Assembly (NCBI RefSeq): GCF_001457775.1
Contig: NZ_CYSG01000005.1
Location: 160,942-224,941 of the forward strand
Direction: 5' to 3'
DNA: 64,000 nucleotides
Source: Phaeobacter sp. CECT 5382
GTDB taxonomy: Bacteria; Pseudomonadota; Alphaproteobacteria; Rhodobacterales; Rhodobacteraceae
A program made the position numbers and the translations under genes. Below the pieces are notes generated by a model. The model made no database searches, had not been told where the DNA came from, and worked only from the letters and a program-made list of their open reading frames with translations. How positions within the stretch are numbered: the first letter of the stretch is position 1; each line of letters begins with the position of its first letter. Of the stretch, positions 54,135-63,167 are shown one piece after another.

Positions 54135-56570
54135 ATGAAATCACGTACCAAAGTAGTTGTCATCGGCGGCGGCATTGCTGGCTGTTCGACCCTGTATCAC
54201 CTGACCCAGGAAGGCTGGAGCGATGTGGTGCTGGTCGAACGTGACGAGCTGACCAGCGGCACCACCTGGCATTCAGCCGCACAGGTGACCAACTTTGGCA
54301 TGAATCAGACCATGGTGGGACTCAAAACCCATTCCATCAACCTGTACAAAGAGCTGGCCGAAGACCCGGATTATCCGATCAACTATCACCACGGCGATGG
54401 CGGCATTCGCCTTGCCAATACCGAGGCCCAAATGCAGGGCTACCGGCATTTCACCTCGATGGCGCGGGGCATGGATGTCGAGTTTGAGGTGATCAATGCC
54501 GAAGAATGCGCGCGGCGTCATCCGCTGATTTCCACTGACAATCTGATTGGCGGGCTGTGGGATCCGATGGATGGCGATATCGACCCGGCGCAACTGTGTC
54601 AGGCGCTGGCCCGCCGCGCACGCAACGCCGGGGCAGAGGTCTATCGCAACACGCCCGTCACCGGCCTGATCCAGCACAAAGACGACACCTGGACGGTGGA
54701 AACCACCAAGGGCAATATCGACTGCGATATCGTGGTCAATGCCTGCGGCTATCGGGTGAACGAGGTGGCCTCGATGATGGGGGTACATCACCCCGTGGCC
54801 TCGATGGAGCATCAGTATTTCCTGACCGAAGAGATCCCCGCGATCCGGGATGCAGGCCACCGGATGCCGCTGCTGCGCTGTCCGATTTCTGACTACTACT
54901 GCCGTCAGGAAAAAAATGGTCTGCTGGTCGGGTTCTATGAACAGGACTGCAAAACATGGGGCATGGACGGGATCGATCCCAAATTTGTCAACGCGCTGTG
55001 TCCAGATGATCTGGACCGCGTGACGGATGTGCTCGAAGGCGCCTTTGAGCGGATGCCCGCGCTGATGGAGACCGGCATTCACACCGTGGTCAACGGGCCA
55101 ATCACCTATACCATCGACGGGGCACCGCTGGTGGGGCCGATCCCCGGAAAGCGCAATGCTTACTGCATTATCGGCCTGCGCGCCGGGCTAGGCGAGGGTG
55201 GCGGACATGGCTGGCTATTGGCGCAGCAAATCGTGCAGGGTGAGGCGCAGTATGACACCTGGTGCATTGATCCGCGCCGCTTTGGACCGCACAGCAACGT
55301 TGAACTCACAGCGCTAAAGGCGATCGAGGACTACCAGAACGAGTTCCGTTTTCACTTCCCACATGAACATCGCCCTGCCGGGCGCAATGCCCGCACCACG
55401 CCGCTGACACCGGTAATGGCGGCTGAGGGAGCCGAATTCACTGTGGTCAACGGTTGGGAACGGGTTGACTACATAAAACCAAGCGCCGATTTCCATCCCT
55501 CCTTGAGCTTTGACTTTGACGAAGCCTTTGATCTTGTCGCCGCCGAGGTCAAGAATGTGCAGGAAAACGTGGGCCTCTGCGAGGTCAACGGCTTCAACCG
55601 GTTTGAGATCACCGGCACGGATGCCGCTGCATTTCTAGATCGGATGTTTTGCGGACGCACGCCAAAGAAAGCCGGTCGTGTGGGGTTGGGCTATCTGCTC
55701 AACCATCAGGGCATGGTCAAGGGCGAGGCGACACTGGCCAACCTGCCTGCCTCTGATCGCGGACCTGATCGTATCTGGTATGGCTCTGCCGCCGCATCCG
55801 AACTGCATGACATGGACTGGCTGCAAGCGCATCTGCGCCGTGACGAGGATGTGCAGATCAAAAGCCTGACCAATGACCAGACCATTCTGGTCTTGGCTGG
55901 CCCCCGGGCAAGGGCGGTGCTCTCAGCCTGCGCCCGGGGCGACTGGTCAAAGGAAGGCTTTCCTTGGCTTTCGGCGCGTGAATGTTTCATCGGCTATGCC
56001 CCGGCCACGGTGTTGGGGGTCAGTTTTTCCGGTGAGTTGGCCTATGAGATCCACGTGCCTAATGCCTCGCTCTATGCGGCCTATCAGGCCCTGCGAGAGG
56101 CTGGAGAGACCCATGGGTTAAAACTGTTTGGCGCACGGGCGGTGGATGCCATGCGGATGGAAATGGGTTTCCTACATTGGAAGGCTGACTTGATCACCGA
56201 ATTTGACCCCTTTGAGACCGGGCTGGATCGGTTTGTCAAACTGGACAAGCCAGAATTCATCGGCAAAGAGGCGCTGACGGCGCGTGTCGAAGCAGGGCCA
56301 ACAAAGCGGTTGGTGAGCCTGGAGGTGGACTGTCGCAAATCGCCAGCTCATCTCGGTGCCTCGCTGATGTTGGATGGCAAGGTGGTTGGCACTGTCACCT
56401 CGGGGGACTGGGGGCACCGGGTGACTCAGAACCTGGCCTACGCATTTGTCGATCCGGATCTGGCAGGCCACGGCACTGATATGTCGCTGGATCACTATGG
56501 CGCACAGGTGTCTGCGCGTGTCATCGCACCTTGCCCCTATGACCCAGACTTCACCCGGATGCGGAGCTGA
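54135..56570 (+). CDS. FAD-dependent dehydrogenase fused to GcvT domain (DMGDH/sarcosine-dehydrogenase family)
   Basis: This 811-residue protein has an N-terminal DAO-type FAD domain (VVVIGGGIAGCSTLYHL), the covalent-flavin motif TTWHSAAQ (His46), an FAO_M linker near 380-440, and a C-terminal folate-binding GcvT domain (about 450-800). Family members oxidatively demethylate N-methyl amines (dimethylglycine, sarcosine, N-methyltaurine-like) and pass formaldehyde to tetrahydrofolate. It is followed four bases later by a histidinol-dehydrogenase-like gene and preceded by a LysR and tauABC. The context suggests an N-methylated or otherwise modified sulfonate as substrate, but that is inference; dimethylglycine is the default alternative. 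Confidence 0.88.
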   Translation: MKSRTKVVVIGGGIAGCSTLYHLTQEGWSDVVLVERDELTSGTTWHSAAQVTNFGMNQTMVGLKTHSINLYKELAEDPDYPINYHHGDGGIRLANTEAQMQGYRHFTSMARGMDVEFEVINAEECARRHPLISTDNLIGGLWDPMDGDIDPAQLCQALARRARNAGAEVYRNTPVTGLIQHKDDTWTVETTKGNIDCDIVVNACGYRVNEVASMMGVHHPVASMEHQYFLTEEIPAIRDAGHRMPLLRCPISDYYCRQEKNGLLVGFYEQDCKTWGMDGIDPKFVNALCPDDLDRVTDVLEGAFERMPALMETGIHTVVNGPITYTIDGAPLVGPIPGKRNAYCIIGLRAGLGEGGGHGWLLAQQIVQGEAQYDTWCIDPRRFGPHSNVELTALKAIEDYQNEFRFHFPHEHRPAGRNARTTPLTPVMAAEGAEFTVVNGWERVDYIKPSADFHPSLSFDFDEAFDLVAAEVKNVQENVGLCEVNGFNRFEITGTDAAAFLDRMFCGRTPKKAGRVGLGYLLNHQGMVKGEATLANLPASDRGPDRIWYGSAAASELHDMDWLQAHLRRDEDVQIKSLTNDQTILVLAGPRARAVLSACARGDWSKEGFPWLSARECFIGYAPATVLGVSFSGELAYEIHVPNASLYAAYQALREAGETHGLKLFGARAVDAMRMEMGFLHWKADLITEFDPFETGLDRFVKLDKPEFIGKEALTARVEAGPTKRLVSLEVDCRKSPAHLGASLMLDGKVVGTVTSGDWGHRVTQNLAYAFVDPDLAGHGTDMSLDHYGAQVSARVIAPCPYDPDFTRMRS

Positions 56571-56574
56571 TCCT

Positions 56575-57858
56575 ATGACCATAACCTATCTGAAACAGGC
56601 TGATCCCCGGCCCGCTAGCGAAAACTCCGATCTGCGCGACACCGTGGCGATTATGCTTGCCAATATCAAATCCGAGGGCGAACAGGCCGTACGTCGTTAC
56701 AGCGAGACGTTGGATGGCTGGACCGGTGATATCGTGGTCTCGCAAGAAGAGCTTCAAGCAGCCTGCGCAAGGGTGTCAGACCAGGTGAAGGCGGACATTC
56801 AATTCGCTCATGATAACATCCGCAAATTCGCCGAGGCCCAATTGGCCACCATGGGGGAGTGCGAGGTCGAGCTGTTCCCCGGACATGTCGCAGGCCAAAA
56901 GCAGATCCCGGTGTCCAGTGCGGGCTGCTATGTGCCGGGGGGGCGCTACAGTCATATCGCCAGTGCGGTTATGTCTGTCACCACAGCCAAGGTGGCCGGG
57001 GTTGCCGATATCACAGCCGTGTCGCCACCTAAACCTGGGCTCGAGCTGGGAGGCGGCATTCCGGATGCAATTCTTTATGCGATGGATCTGTGCGGAGCCG
57101 ACCGGATCCTGAACCTGGGTGGTGTGCAGGGAATTGCTGCCATGGCCGAGGGACTGTTTGGCGGCAAGGCGGCAGATATTCTGGTCGGTCCCGGCAATAG
57201 CTACGTGGCCGAGGCGAAGCGCATGCTGTTTGGCCAGGTCGGTATCGACATGTTCGCAGGCCCTACGGATACACTGGTGATTGCCGATGCGACTGCCGAT
57301 CCCGAAACCGTCGCCTGGGATCTGATCGGGCAGGCGGAACATGGCGCCGACAGCCCGGTCTGGCTGGTCACCACAGATGTGGATCTGGCCCATACGGTAT
57401 TGGAGCTGGCACCTAGGCTGGCAAGATCCTTGCCAGAGCCGAACGGATCTGTGGCCAGCATCGCCTGGGCCGAACGCGCCGAGGTGGTGCTTTGTACGAC
57501 CCGTGAAGAAATGGCTCAGGTCGCTGATAGCTATGCGCCTGAGCACCTGCATGTGCAGGCGGCGGATCTGGATTGGTGGCTGGCCCGGCTCAGCGCCTAT
57601 GGTTCGCTGTTTCTGGGGGCGGAAACAACCGTGCCCTTTGGCGATAAATCGGCGGGGCCAAACCATGTGCTGCCCACCAGTGGCGCGGCGCGCTATACGG
57701 GCGGGCTTTCAGTGCATAAATTCACCAAGACCGTGACCTGGCAGCGCTGCACAGCAGAAGCGGCGCAGGAACTGGCGCTGCGCACGGCACGGATCAGTCG
57801 AATGGAAGGCATGGAGGGCCACGCGAGGTCGGCCGAGCAGCGTCTAAAACGGCGCTGA
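56575..57858 (+). CDS. Histidinol-dehydrogenase-family enzyme, HpsN-like
   Basis: This 427-residue NAD- and zinc-dependent HisD-fold dehydrogenase shows the PVSSAGCYVPGGRYSH stretch, GPGNSYVAEAKR, DLIGQAEHGADSPVWLVT (zinc-ligand Q/H), SYAPEHLHVQ (catalytic Glu-His) and SAGPNHVLPTSGAARYTGGLSV. It is not near other his genes; it starts four bases after the FAD dehydrogenase in an apparent operon. HisD paralogues in sulfonate loci include HpsN, which oxidises 2,3-dihydroxypropane-1-sulfonate to sulfolactate. The true substrate is open. The start is the ATG at 56575; the frame is open further upstream within the neighbouring gene. Confidence 0.85.
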   Translation: MTITYLKQADPRPASENSDLRDTVAIMLANIKSEGEQAVRRYSETLDGWTGDIVVSQEELQAACARVSDQVKADIQFAHDNIRKFAEAQLATMGECEVELFPGHVAGQKQIPVSSAGCYVPGGRYSHIASAVMSVTTAKVAGVADITAVSPPKPGLELGGGIPDAILYAMDLCGADRILNLGGVQGIAAMAEGLFGGKAADILVGPGNSYVAEAKRMLFGQVGIDMFAGPTDTLVIADATADPETVAWDLIGQAEHGADSPVWLVTTDVDLAHTVLELAPRLARSLPEPNGSVASIAWAERAEVVLCTTREEMAQVADSYAPEHLHVQAADLDWWLARLSAYGSLFLGAETTVPFGDKSAGPNHVLPTSGAARYTGGLSVHKFTKTVTWQRCTAEAAQELALRTARISRMEGMEGHARSAEQRLKRR

Positions 57859-58833
57859 GCTTTCAGGCAGCGCCCCCGTCTTCTTTCGAACTTCTTTCGA
57901 AAAAGTGGAGCGCAGGAAATCCCAGATCTCTGCGATCTCGGAGCTTTGTGCCTGCGCCATGCGTACCAAAACCAGTTGTAGAGGGGCCGTCGGGAAGGGA
58001 GCGGTCAACTGCCGCAATGTGCCCTCAGCTAGATGCTGGTCGACAAGGGAACTTGGCAGCCAGCCAACCCCTGACCCCTGCAACACCAATTGCAATACCG
58101 CATGTGACAGCGGTGTGGTCGCCACCAGATCGAGTGTCCTCTCTTTCGCAAGCTGTGGTAACAGGCGTTGGTTGATCAGGCGCCCAAAAAAGACCTCATC
58201 CGGGTAGGTGATAACCGGACAAGTAACAGAAGGATGGGAGGGCTGGGCAGGGGCATCAGGCTCATCGGGCGCATCAGGTAAGGTCATCACCTGCTCAAAA
58301 AGATCTCTGGTGGCGACCGGTAGCAACATGTCCTCTCCGATCGAAGCCACATCCACATCAAGACGGCTCAGCACTTCGTTCCCTTCGGCGCTTTGAAAAA
58401 ACAGGGCAAAATCTGCCTCCCCGGAGAGGAGCGACAGGATGGCCTGATCGCGATCCGCAGATTGTACAGTAACGCCCAGGCCAAACTTCGCGTGGATACC
58501 GCGCACCAGCAAAGGCGCCTGCGTGGTGGCCAGTGAATGCGATCCGGCAATGGTCACACGGGGGCGTTGTGCCGCAGCCTTTGGCCCCAATGCTTGTTCC
58601 ACTGCGCGCAACTGGCTTGCCAGCTCCCGCAGCGTGCTTTCCTGTGCCAAGACTGCAGGCAGAGGTCGCAATGGTTTTGCGGTGCGGTCAAACAGGGGCG
58701 CGCCAAGATGGTTTTCGAGTGCGGCAATGCGACGGCTGAAAGCGGACTGCGTGCGCAGCCGTTCTTCGGCGGCCTGTGCCAGAGATCCGGTTTTGAGCAC
58801 CGCCAGAATATCTTCGATCCATTCCAGCCGCAT
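57844..58833 (-). CDS. LysR family regulator divergent from cuyA
   Basis: This 329-residue LysR has an HTH (RLEWIEDILAVLKTGSLAQAAEERLRTQSAFSRRIAALENHLG) and an effector domain. An insert near residue 190 (PDAPDEPDAPAQPSH) derives from a short DNA repeat. It is divergent from cuyA with a perfect palindrome in the spacer, the arrangement of known cuyR-cuyA loci, and converges on the HisD-like gene, overlapping its end by 15 bases. cuyA control is inferred from position. Confidence 0.9.
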   Translation of the reverse strand: MRLEWIEDILAVLKTGSLAQAAEERLRTQSAFSRRIAALENHLGAPLFDRTAKPLRPLPAVLAQESTLRELASQLRAVEQALGPKAAAQRPRVTIAGSHSLATTQAPLLVRGIHAKFGLGVTVQSADRDQAILSLLSGEADFALFFQSAEGNEVLSRLDVDVASIGEDMLLPVATRDLFEQVMTLPDAPDEPDAPAQPSHPSVTCPVITYPDEVFFGRLINQRLLPQLAKERTLDLVATTPLSHAVLQLVLQGSGVGWLPSSLVDQHLAEGTLRQLTAPFPTAPLQLVLVRMAQAQSSEIAEIWDFLRSTFSKEVRKKTGALPESSAPF

Positions 58834-58882
58834 TGGCCTCTCCTGTGCTTAATATGCATTCTGTGCATTATAAACGTAAGAT

Positions 58883-58901
58883 TTCGCATTTGAAATGCGA
58901 A
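58883..58901. promoter_or_regulatory. Perfect palindrome in LysR/cuyA spacer
   Basis: TTCGCATTT-G-AAATGCGAA is a perfect 19-bp dyad with a T-N11-A core typical of LysR sites. A second imperfect dyad (AATATGCA...TGCATTAT) lies at 58851-58872. Confidence 0.7.
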
Positions 58902-58950
58902 TTTCACCGCCACATACTGGCGAAAATATCATCTTTATAAGGGCTCTCTC

Positions 58951-59970
58951 ATGCATCTCGCTCGCTACCCCCGCCGGTTTATTGCCCATCTGCCCACCCC
59001 GCTTGAGCGCATGGATCGCCTGAGCAAGGAACTGGGTGGGCCAGAGATTTGGATCAAACGTGATGATTGCACGGGGCTGTCCACGGGCGGCAATAAGACC
59101 CGTAAGCTGGAGTTTCTGATGGCTGAGGCCGAGATGGAAGGCGCCGATGTTGTGATCACCCAGGGCGCGACCCAGTCCAACCACGCGCGCCAGACCGCAG
59201 CGTTTGCCGCCAAACTGGGCCTGCAGTGTCATCTGCTGCTGGAGGATCGCACCGGATCCAACAATGCCAATTACAAAAACAACGGTAATGTGCTGCTGGA
59301 CCATCTGCATGGCGCCACAACCGAAACCCGTCCAGGCGGCGCCGATATGGCGGCGGAGATGGAAGCCGTCGCAGAAAAAATGCGCGCGACTGGCAAAAAA
59401 GTCTATACGATTCCCGGTGGCGGCTCCAACCCGACGGGCGCGCTGGGCTATGTGAACTGCGCTTATGAGCTACTGGGGCAGGTCAATAACTCCGGCACCA
59501 AGATCGACCATATCGTGCATGCGACTGGCTCTGCCGGCACACAGGCGGGGCTGATCACCGGTTTGAAAGCCACCAACGCCAATATTCCACTGCTGGGGAT
59601 CGGCGTGCGCGCGCCCAAGGCTAAGCAGGAAGAAAACGTCTATAATCTGGCGGTGAAGACGGCGGAAAAACTGGGCTGTGCCGGGGTGGTCAGCCGCGAG
59701 GATGTGGTGGCCAATACAGACTACGTTGGCGAAGGCTACGGCATCCCCACCGCAGGCGGCATGGAGGCGATCCAGATGTTTGCCGAACTCGAAAGCATTT
59801 TGTTGGATCCTGTCTATTCCGCCAAGGGGGCGGCAGGTCTGATTGATCTCATTCGCAAGGGGTATTTCAAGAAAGGCGAACGCGTTGTCTTCATCCACAC
59901 CGGTGGCGCTGCGGCTCTGTTTGGCTATGATGCGGCGTTTGACTTTTCTGGGCGTTGGGTTGCGAATTAA
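58951..59970 (+). CDS. cuyA: L-cysteate sulfo-lyase (CuyA-like)
   Basis: This PLP enzyme of 339 residues is of the D-cysteine desulfhydrase/ACC deaminase fold. [25 protein letters not shown] carries the PLP lysine (Lys49), and [21 protein letters not shown] and [18 protein letters not shown] complete the cofactor site. It closely matches my memory of Ruegeria CuyA, which removes sulfite from L-cysteate giving pyruvate and ammonia. The LysR-divergent position and the sulfonate neighbourhood support that over D-cysteine desulfhydrase. The released sulfite needs an exporter or oxidase not seen here. Confidence 0.85.
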   Translation: MHLARYPRRFIAHLPTPLERMDRLSKELGGPEIWIKRDDCTGLSTGGNKTRKLEFLMAEAEMEGADVVITQGATQSNHARQTAAFAAKLGLQCHLLLEDRTGSNNANYKNNGNVLLDHLHGATTETRPGGADMAAEMEAVAEKMRATGKKVYTIPGGGSNPTGALGYVNCAYELLGQVNNSGTKIDHIVHATGSAGTQAGLITGLKATNANIPLLGIGVRAPKAKQEENVYNLAVKTAEKLGCAGVVSREDVVANTDYVGEGYGIPTAGGMEAIQMFAELESILLDPVYSAKGAAGLIDLIRKGYFKKGERVVFIHTGGAAALFGYDAAFDFSGRWVAN

Positions 59971-60057
59971 ACAGCATATCGAAAGGTGACACTGGAGCGG
60001 CGCAATGGCAGCATTGCGCCCTTCGCCTATCCAGAGGGTCGGCGAAAGGAGCAGGCA

Positions 60058-60750
60058 ATGACAAAGCGGAAGATCGGTATTTTGGGGGGCATGGGCCCCG
60101 AAGCCACAGTGCTGATGATGCAGCGGATCATTGCTGCGACGAAAGCTGCGGACGACTGCGATCACGTGCCAATGATTGTCGACAACAACACCCAGGTCCC
60201 GTCGCGTATCGACGCGCTCATTCATGGCACCGGCGCGGATCCCGGTCCGGTTCTGGCCAACATGGCGCAGGGCTTGGAGCGGGCCGGGGCAGAAGCCCTG
60301 ATCATGCCCTGCAATACCGCGCATCACTATGCAGCGCAGATAAAGGCGGCAACGCCTGTGCCCTTTCTCAGTATGATCGAATGCAGCTGCGCGCAGATTG
60401 CAACAGAGATTCCGGTGGGCAGCAAGATTGGCATTCTGGCCTCACCGGCTGTGCGCCTCACCGGATTGTTTGACCGGGCTTTGGGCGAGCTTGGGCTGCG
60501 GGCCTGCTACCTTCCCGATGATAGTACGCTGTTGCAGATCATTCAAAGCGTCAAGGCACAGGGGCCCTCGCAGGAGGCACTTGCTGGACTGAATGCAGCC
60601 GGGCAGGCGTTGGTCGCTGATGGTGCCTGTTGCCTTCTGGTGGCCTGCAGCGAATTTTCGTTGCAGAGCCGCGACATCACGGCGGCCGTTCCAGTTGTGG
60701 ACAGTCTGGATGTCGTTGTGGCCGAAGCCCTGCGTTTTGCCGAAGACTGA
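60058..60750 (+). CDS. Aspartate/glutamate racemase family protein
   Basis: This 230-residue cofactor-independent racemase has the two catalytic cysteines in MPCNTAHHY and LVACSEFSL and starts KIGILGGMGPEATVLMMQRI. The ATG at 60058 is picked by AAAGGAG six bases upstream. It follows cuyA by 87 bases on the same strand. Given that context a cysteate racemase feeding L-cysteate to CuyA is a reasonable hypothesis; aspartate or glutamate is the default family substrate. Confidence 0.88.
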   Translation: MTKRKIGILGGMGPEATVLMMQRIIAATKAADDCDHVPMIVDNNTQVPSRIDALIHGTGADPGPVLANMAQGLERAGAEALIMPCNTAHHYAAQIKAATPVPFLSMIECSCAQIATEIPVGSKIGILASPAVRLTGLFDRALGELGLRACYLPDDSTLLQIIQSVKAQGPSQEALAGLNAAGQALVADGACCLLVACSEFSLQSRDITAAVPVVDSLDVVVAEALRFAED

Positions 60751-60777
60751 AACCGGGCAGCTAAGCTTGCAAAGAGT

Positions 60778-60806
60778 GCCCCCGCATCCCTGCGAGGGCT
60801 TTTACT
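60778..60806 (+). terminator. Terminator after cuyA-racemase
   Basis: Hairpin of nine pairs with one mismatch (GCCC.CGCA / TGCG.GGGC, loop TCCC) followed by TTTTACTTTTT. Confidence 0.75.
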
Positions 60807-60828
60807 TTTTGAACAGGTGCGCTTTCCG

Positions 60829-61605
60829 TCAGCGCCGCTCTGGCACTTGGTTCTCGAACCGTTTGAACGCAAGGGCGATCAGCCCTGCGATCACCATATA
60901 GGCGGCAGCCAGCAGCAAAAGCGGCTCGTAGACGATGAAGGTATCCGACCGCACACGCGAAGACACGGCGTAGATCTCCACCACGGTGATGGTGGCTACC
61001 AGCGGTGTTGCCTTCAGTTGCAGAATGGTTTCTCCACCCAGCGTCGGCAGCACGTTGCGAATGGCCTGTGGCAGCCAGATGCGACGGAACATGGTAAAGC
61101 GCGGCATGCCAAAGGATTTCGCCGCCTCCAGCTGGCCCTTGGCGACGCCGGAAAAGGCGCCGCGCATCACTTCGCCCTCATAGCCTGCATAAGACAGGGT
61201 CAGCGCCAGCACCGCATAGGGCCAGGCCTGACGCAGATAGGGCCACAGCTCGCTGCTGCGGATCCAGGGGAACTGTGGAAACAGGGAGCCTAGCCCATAG
61301 TACAGCAACCAGATCTGCAGTAGCAGCGGCGTGCCGCGGATGACCGTGCAAAACAACCGCGCCGGGGCCGACAGATACCAAGGCCCAATCGCCTGTGCGA
61401 GGCCCAGCGGGATTGCCAGTAAAAACCCCAGAACCGTGGTCACGACAAGGATCCAGATCGTGGTCCAGAGCCCTTCGAGCGCAAGTGGAGCATATTTGGG
61501 AATCCAATCCCAGCGAAGCGACAGCGCACACCACAACACGAAAGCGCCAAACAGCGCCATCAGCAGGATACGATGGGGCTGCATCAGGGATTTCAGACCG
61601 CTCAT
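60829..61605 (-). CDS. Polar amino-acid ABC permease, second membrane subunit
   Basis: This 258-residue HisMQ-type permease has about five membrane segments, IRGTPLLLQIWLLYYGLG and the EAA loop GVAKGQLEAAKSFGMPRFTMFRRIWLPQA. Its ATG overlaps the stop of the upstream permease (ATGA). It is the last gene of a four-gene minus-strand importer operon that ends beside cuyA and the racemase. Confidence 0.94.
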   Translation of the reverse strand: MSGLKSLMQPHRILLMALFGAFVLWCALSLRWDWIPKYAPLALEGLWTTIWILVVTTVLGFLLAIPLGLAQAIGPWYLSAPARLFCTVIRGTPLLLQIWLLYYGLGSLFPQFPWIRSSELWPYLRQAWPYAVLALTLSYAGYEGEVMRGAFSGVAKGQLEAAKSFGMPRFTMFRRIWLPQAIRNVLPTLGGETILQLKATPLVATITVVEIYAVSSRVRSDTFIVYEPLLLLAAAYMVIAGLIALAFKRFENQVPERR

Positions 61606-62348
61606 GATCCGCCCTCTCGCAGGGAGGGCTGGCCGCGCCGCGCCCATTTCTCAATCCGGGCAAACACGGCCCCGGAGCAAAGCGTCACCATCAGGTACAG
61701 CCCGCCTGCGGCGAGGAAGAAGGTGAAATAAGCGCGGGTAGAGCTGGCGGCCTGCTTGGTTTCCAGTGTCAGCTCGTTAAAGCCGACGACAGCCAGCAGC
61801 GCTGTGTCTTTGGTTGCAATCAGCCAGAGATTGGCCAGACCGGGTGTGGCAAAGCTCATCATGGCGGGGATAGTCACACGGCGCATGGTCAGAAAGGCCG
61901 GCATGCCATAGGCGCGGGCGGCTTCGATCTGGCCCGGAGGTACTGCCTGAATGGCGCCGCGCAAGACCTCTGTGGCATAGGCTCCTTGGACGATGCCCAA
62001 GACCCAGATGCCGGCCACAACGCCGCTGATCTCGACCCGGCCATAGCCCAGCATCTGCGCGACCTTATTGATGAGATCGGTGCCGACGTAATACAGGATC
62101 AGGATCAGTACCAATTCCGGTACCGCGCGGATAACAGTGGTATATATGGCGAGCAGGTCCCGTAGGATTGGCCCGCCATAGAGTTTTCCATAGGCCCCGA
62201 AAAGCCCGATCATCAGCCCCATGCCAAAGGCGCCAAACGCGATCTGCAGAGAGTTTGCCAGACCGCGCAAAAGGTTCATGCCCCAGCCGGGAGCCGAGAG
62301 CGACAGCAAAGCCGCGCTTTCGGCCAGGCCGAGCCATTCGAGGACCAT
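61602..62348 (-). CDS. Polar amino-acid ABC permease, first membrane subunit
   Basis: This 248-residue HisMQ-type permease has GLANSLQIAFGAFGMGLMIGLFGAYGK, VIRAVPELVLILILYYVGTD, and the EAA loop AVPPGQIEAARAYGMPAFLTMRRVTIPAMM. The start is ATG 62348 or the GTG two codons earlier. It pairs with the downstream permease to form a heteromeric channel. Confidence 0.93.
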   Translation of the reverse strand: MVLEWLGLAESAALLSLSAPGWGMNLLRGLANSLQIAFGAFGMGLMIGLFGAYGKLYGGPILRDLLAIYTTVIRAVPELVLILILYYVGTDLINKVAQMLGYGRVEISGVVAGIWVLGIVQGAYATEVLRGAIQAVPPGQIEAARAYGMPAFLTMRRVTIPAMMSFATPGLANLWLIATKDTALLAVVGFNELTLETKQAASSTRAYFTFFLAAGGLYLMVTLCSGAVFARIEKWARRGQPSLREGGS

Positions 62349-62363
62349 CGTCACGTCAGTGCC

Positions 62364-63128
62364 TTAGTAAATGCTGGCAGAGAAATAGCGCGAAGTGATC
62401 TCGGCGTGAGTGCCGTCCTCAAGGATCTTGGCAATGCCTGCATTGATCGCTTCGCGCAGGGCGTCATCGCCTTTGCGCACGCCCGCACCTGCACCGCGAC
62501 CAAGGATCTCCGGATCATCGGCAACAGTGCCCTTGATTTCACAGCAGGCCCCGGTGTCGGAGGCAACAAAATCGGCCATGGCGATGCTGTCGGCCTGGGT
62601 CGCGTCAATGCGCCCGGCATAGAGGTCCTGATTGGCCTCGTCCTGGGTCTGGTAGACGCGGATCTCAGAGTCCTTGAAATATTCCTGCGCATAGGCCTGG
62701 TGGATTGTGGAGGCCTGAATGCCGATGATCTTGCCTGCGAGCCCTTCAGGGGTCGCCGCGATATCCATGGATTTATCCGCAACCACCACGGCGGGCGTGT
62801 TGTAGTAGGGGTCGGAGAAGTCGATGGTCTTCAGGCGTTCTTCGGTGATCGACATCGAGGCCATGATGGCGTCGATCTGCTGGCCGGTCAGTGAGGGGAT
62901 GATGCCATCCCAGGCAACTGGCGTCAGCACGCAGTCAAGGTTGGCGGCGGCGCAGACAGCACCGATCACGTCAACTTCCCAGCCAACCCATTTGCCTGAG
63001 GAGTCCAACGAGGCAAAGGGAGGGTAGGGTTCAGCCGCGATACCGATCTTGACCTGTTCGGCCTGGACGGCACCGGCTGTGAGGCTGGCAAAGGTCAGGC
63101 CAGCGGCCAGAATTGCTTTCATAGACAT
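62364..63128 (-). CDS. Polar amino-acid ABC substrate-binding protein
   Basis: This 254-residue exported protein has signal MSMKAILAAGLTFASLTAGAVQA, then VKIGIAAEPYPPFASLDSSGKWVGWEVD, SLTGQQIDAIMASMSITEERLKTIDFSDPYYNTPAV and an Asp/Thr-containing ligand pocket of the SBP_bac_3 family. A pair of adjacent cysteines (GACCEIKG) is unusual in a periplasmic protein and could form a disulfide. The ligand may be cysteate or another acidic amino acid, given the neighbours; that is inference. Confidence 0.92.
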   Translation of the reverse strand: MSMKAILAAGLTFASLTAGAVQAEQVKIGIAAEPYPPFASLDSSGKWVGWEVDVIGAVCAAANLDCVLTPVAWDGIIPSLTGQQIDAIMASMSITEERLKTIDFSDPYYNTPAVVVADKSMDIAATPEGLAGKIIGIQASTIHQAYAQEYFKDSEIRVYQTQDEANQDLYAGRIDATQADSIAMADFVASDTGACCEIKGTVADDPEILGRGAGAGVRKGDDALREAINAGIAKILEDGTHAEITSRYFSASIY

Positions 63129-63167
63129 TGTGTATCTCCCTGTTATGGATTTGTTTTGTTGATTTTG

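Noticed and set aside
56575..57858. Biosynthetic hisD
   Set aside because: No other histidine genes nearby, and the enzyme is coupled to a FAD dehydrogenase in a sulfonate context; a second, biosynthetic hisD is expected elsewhere.
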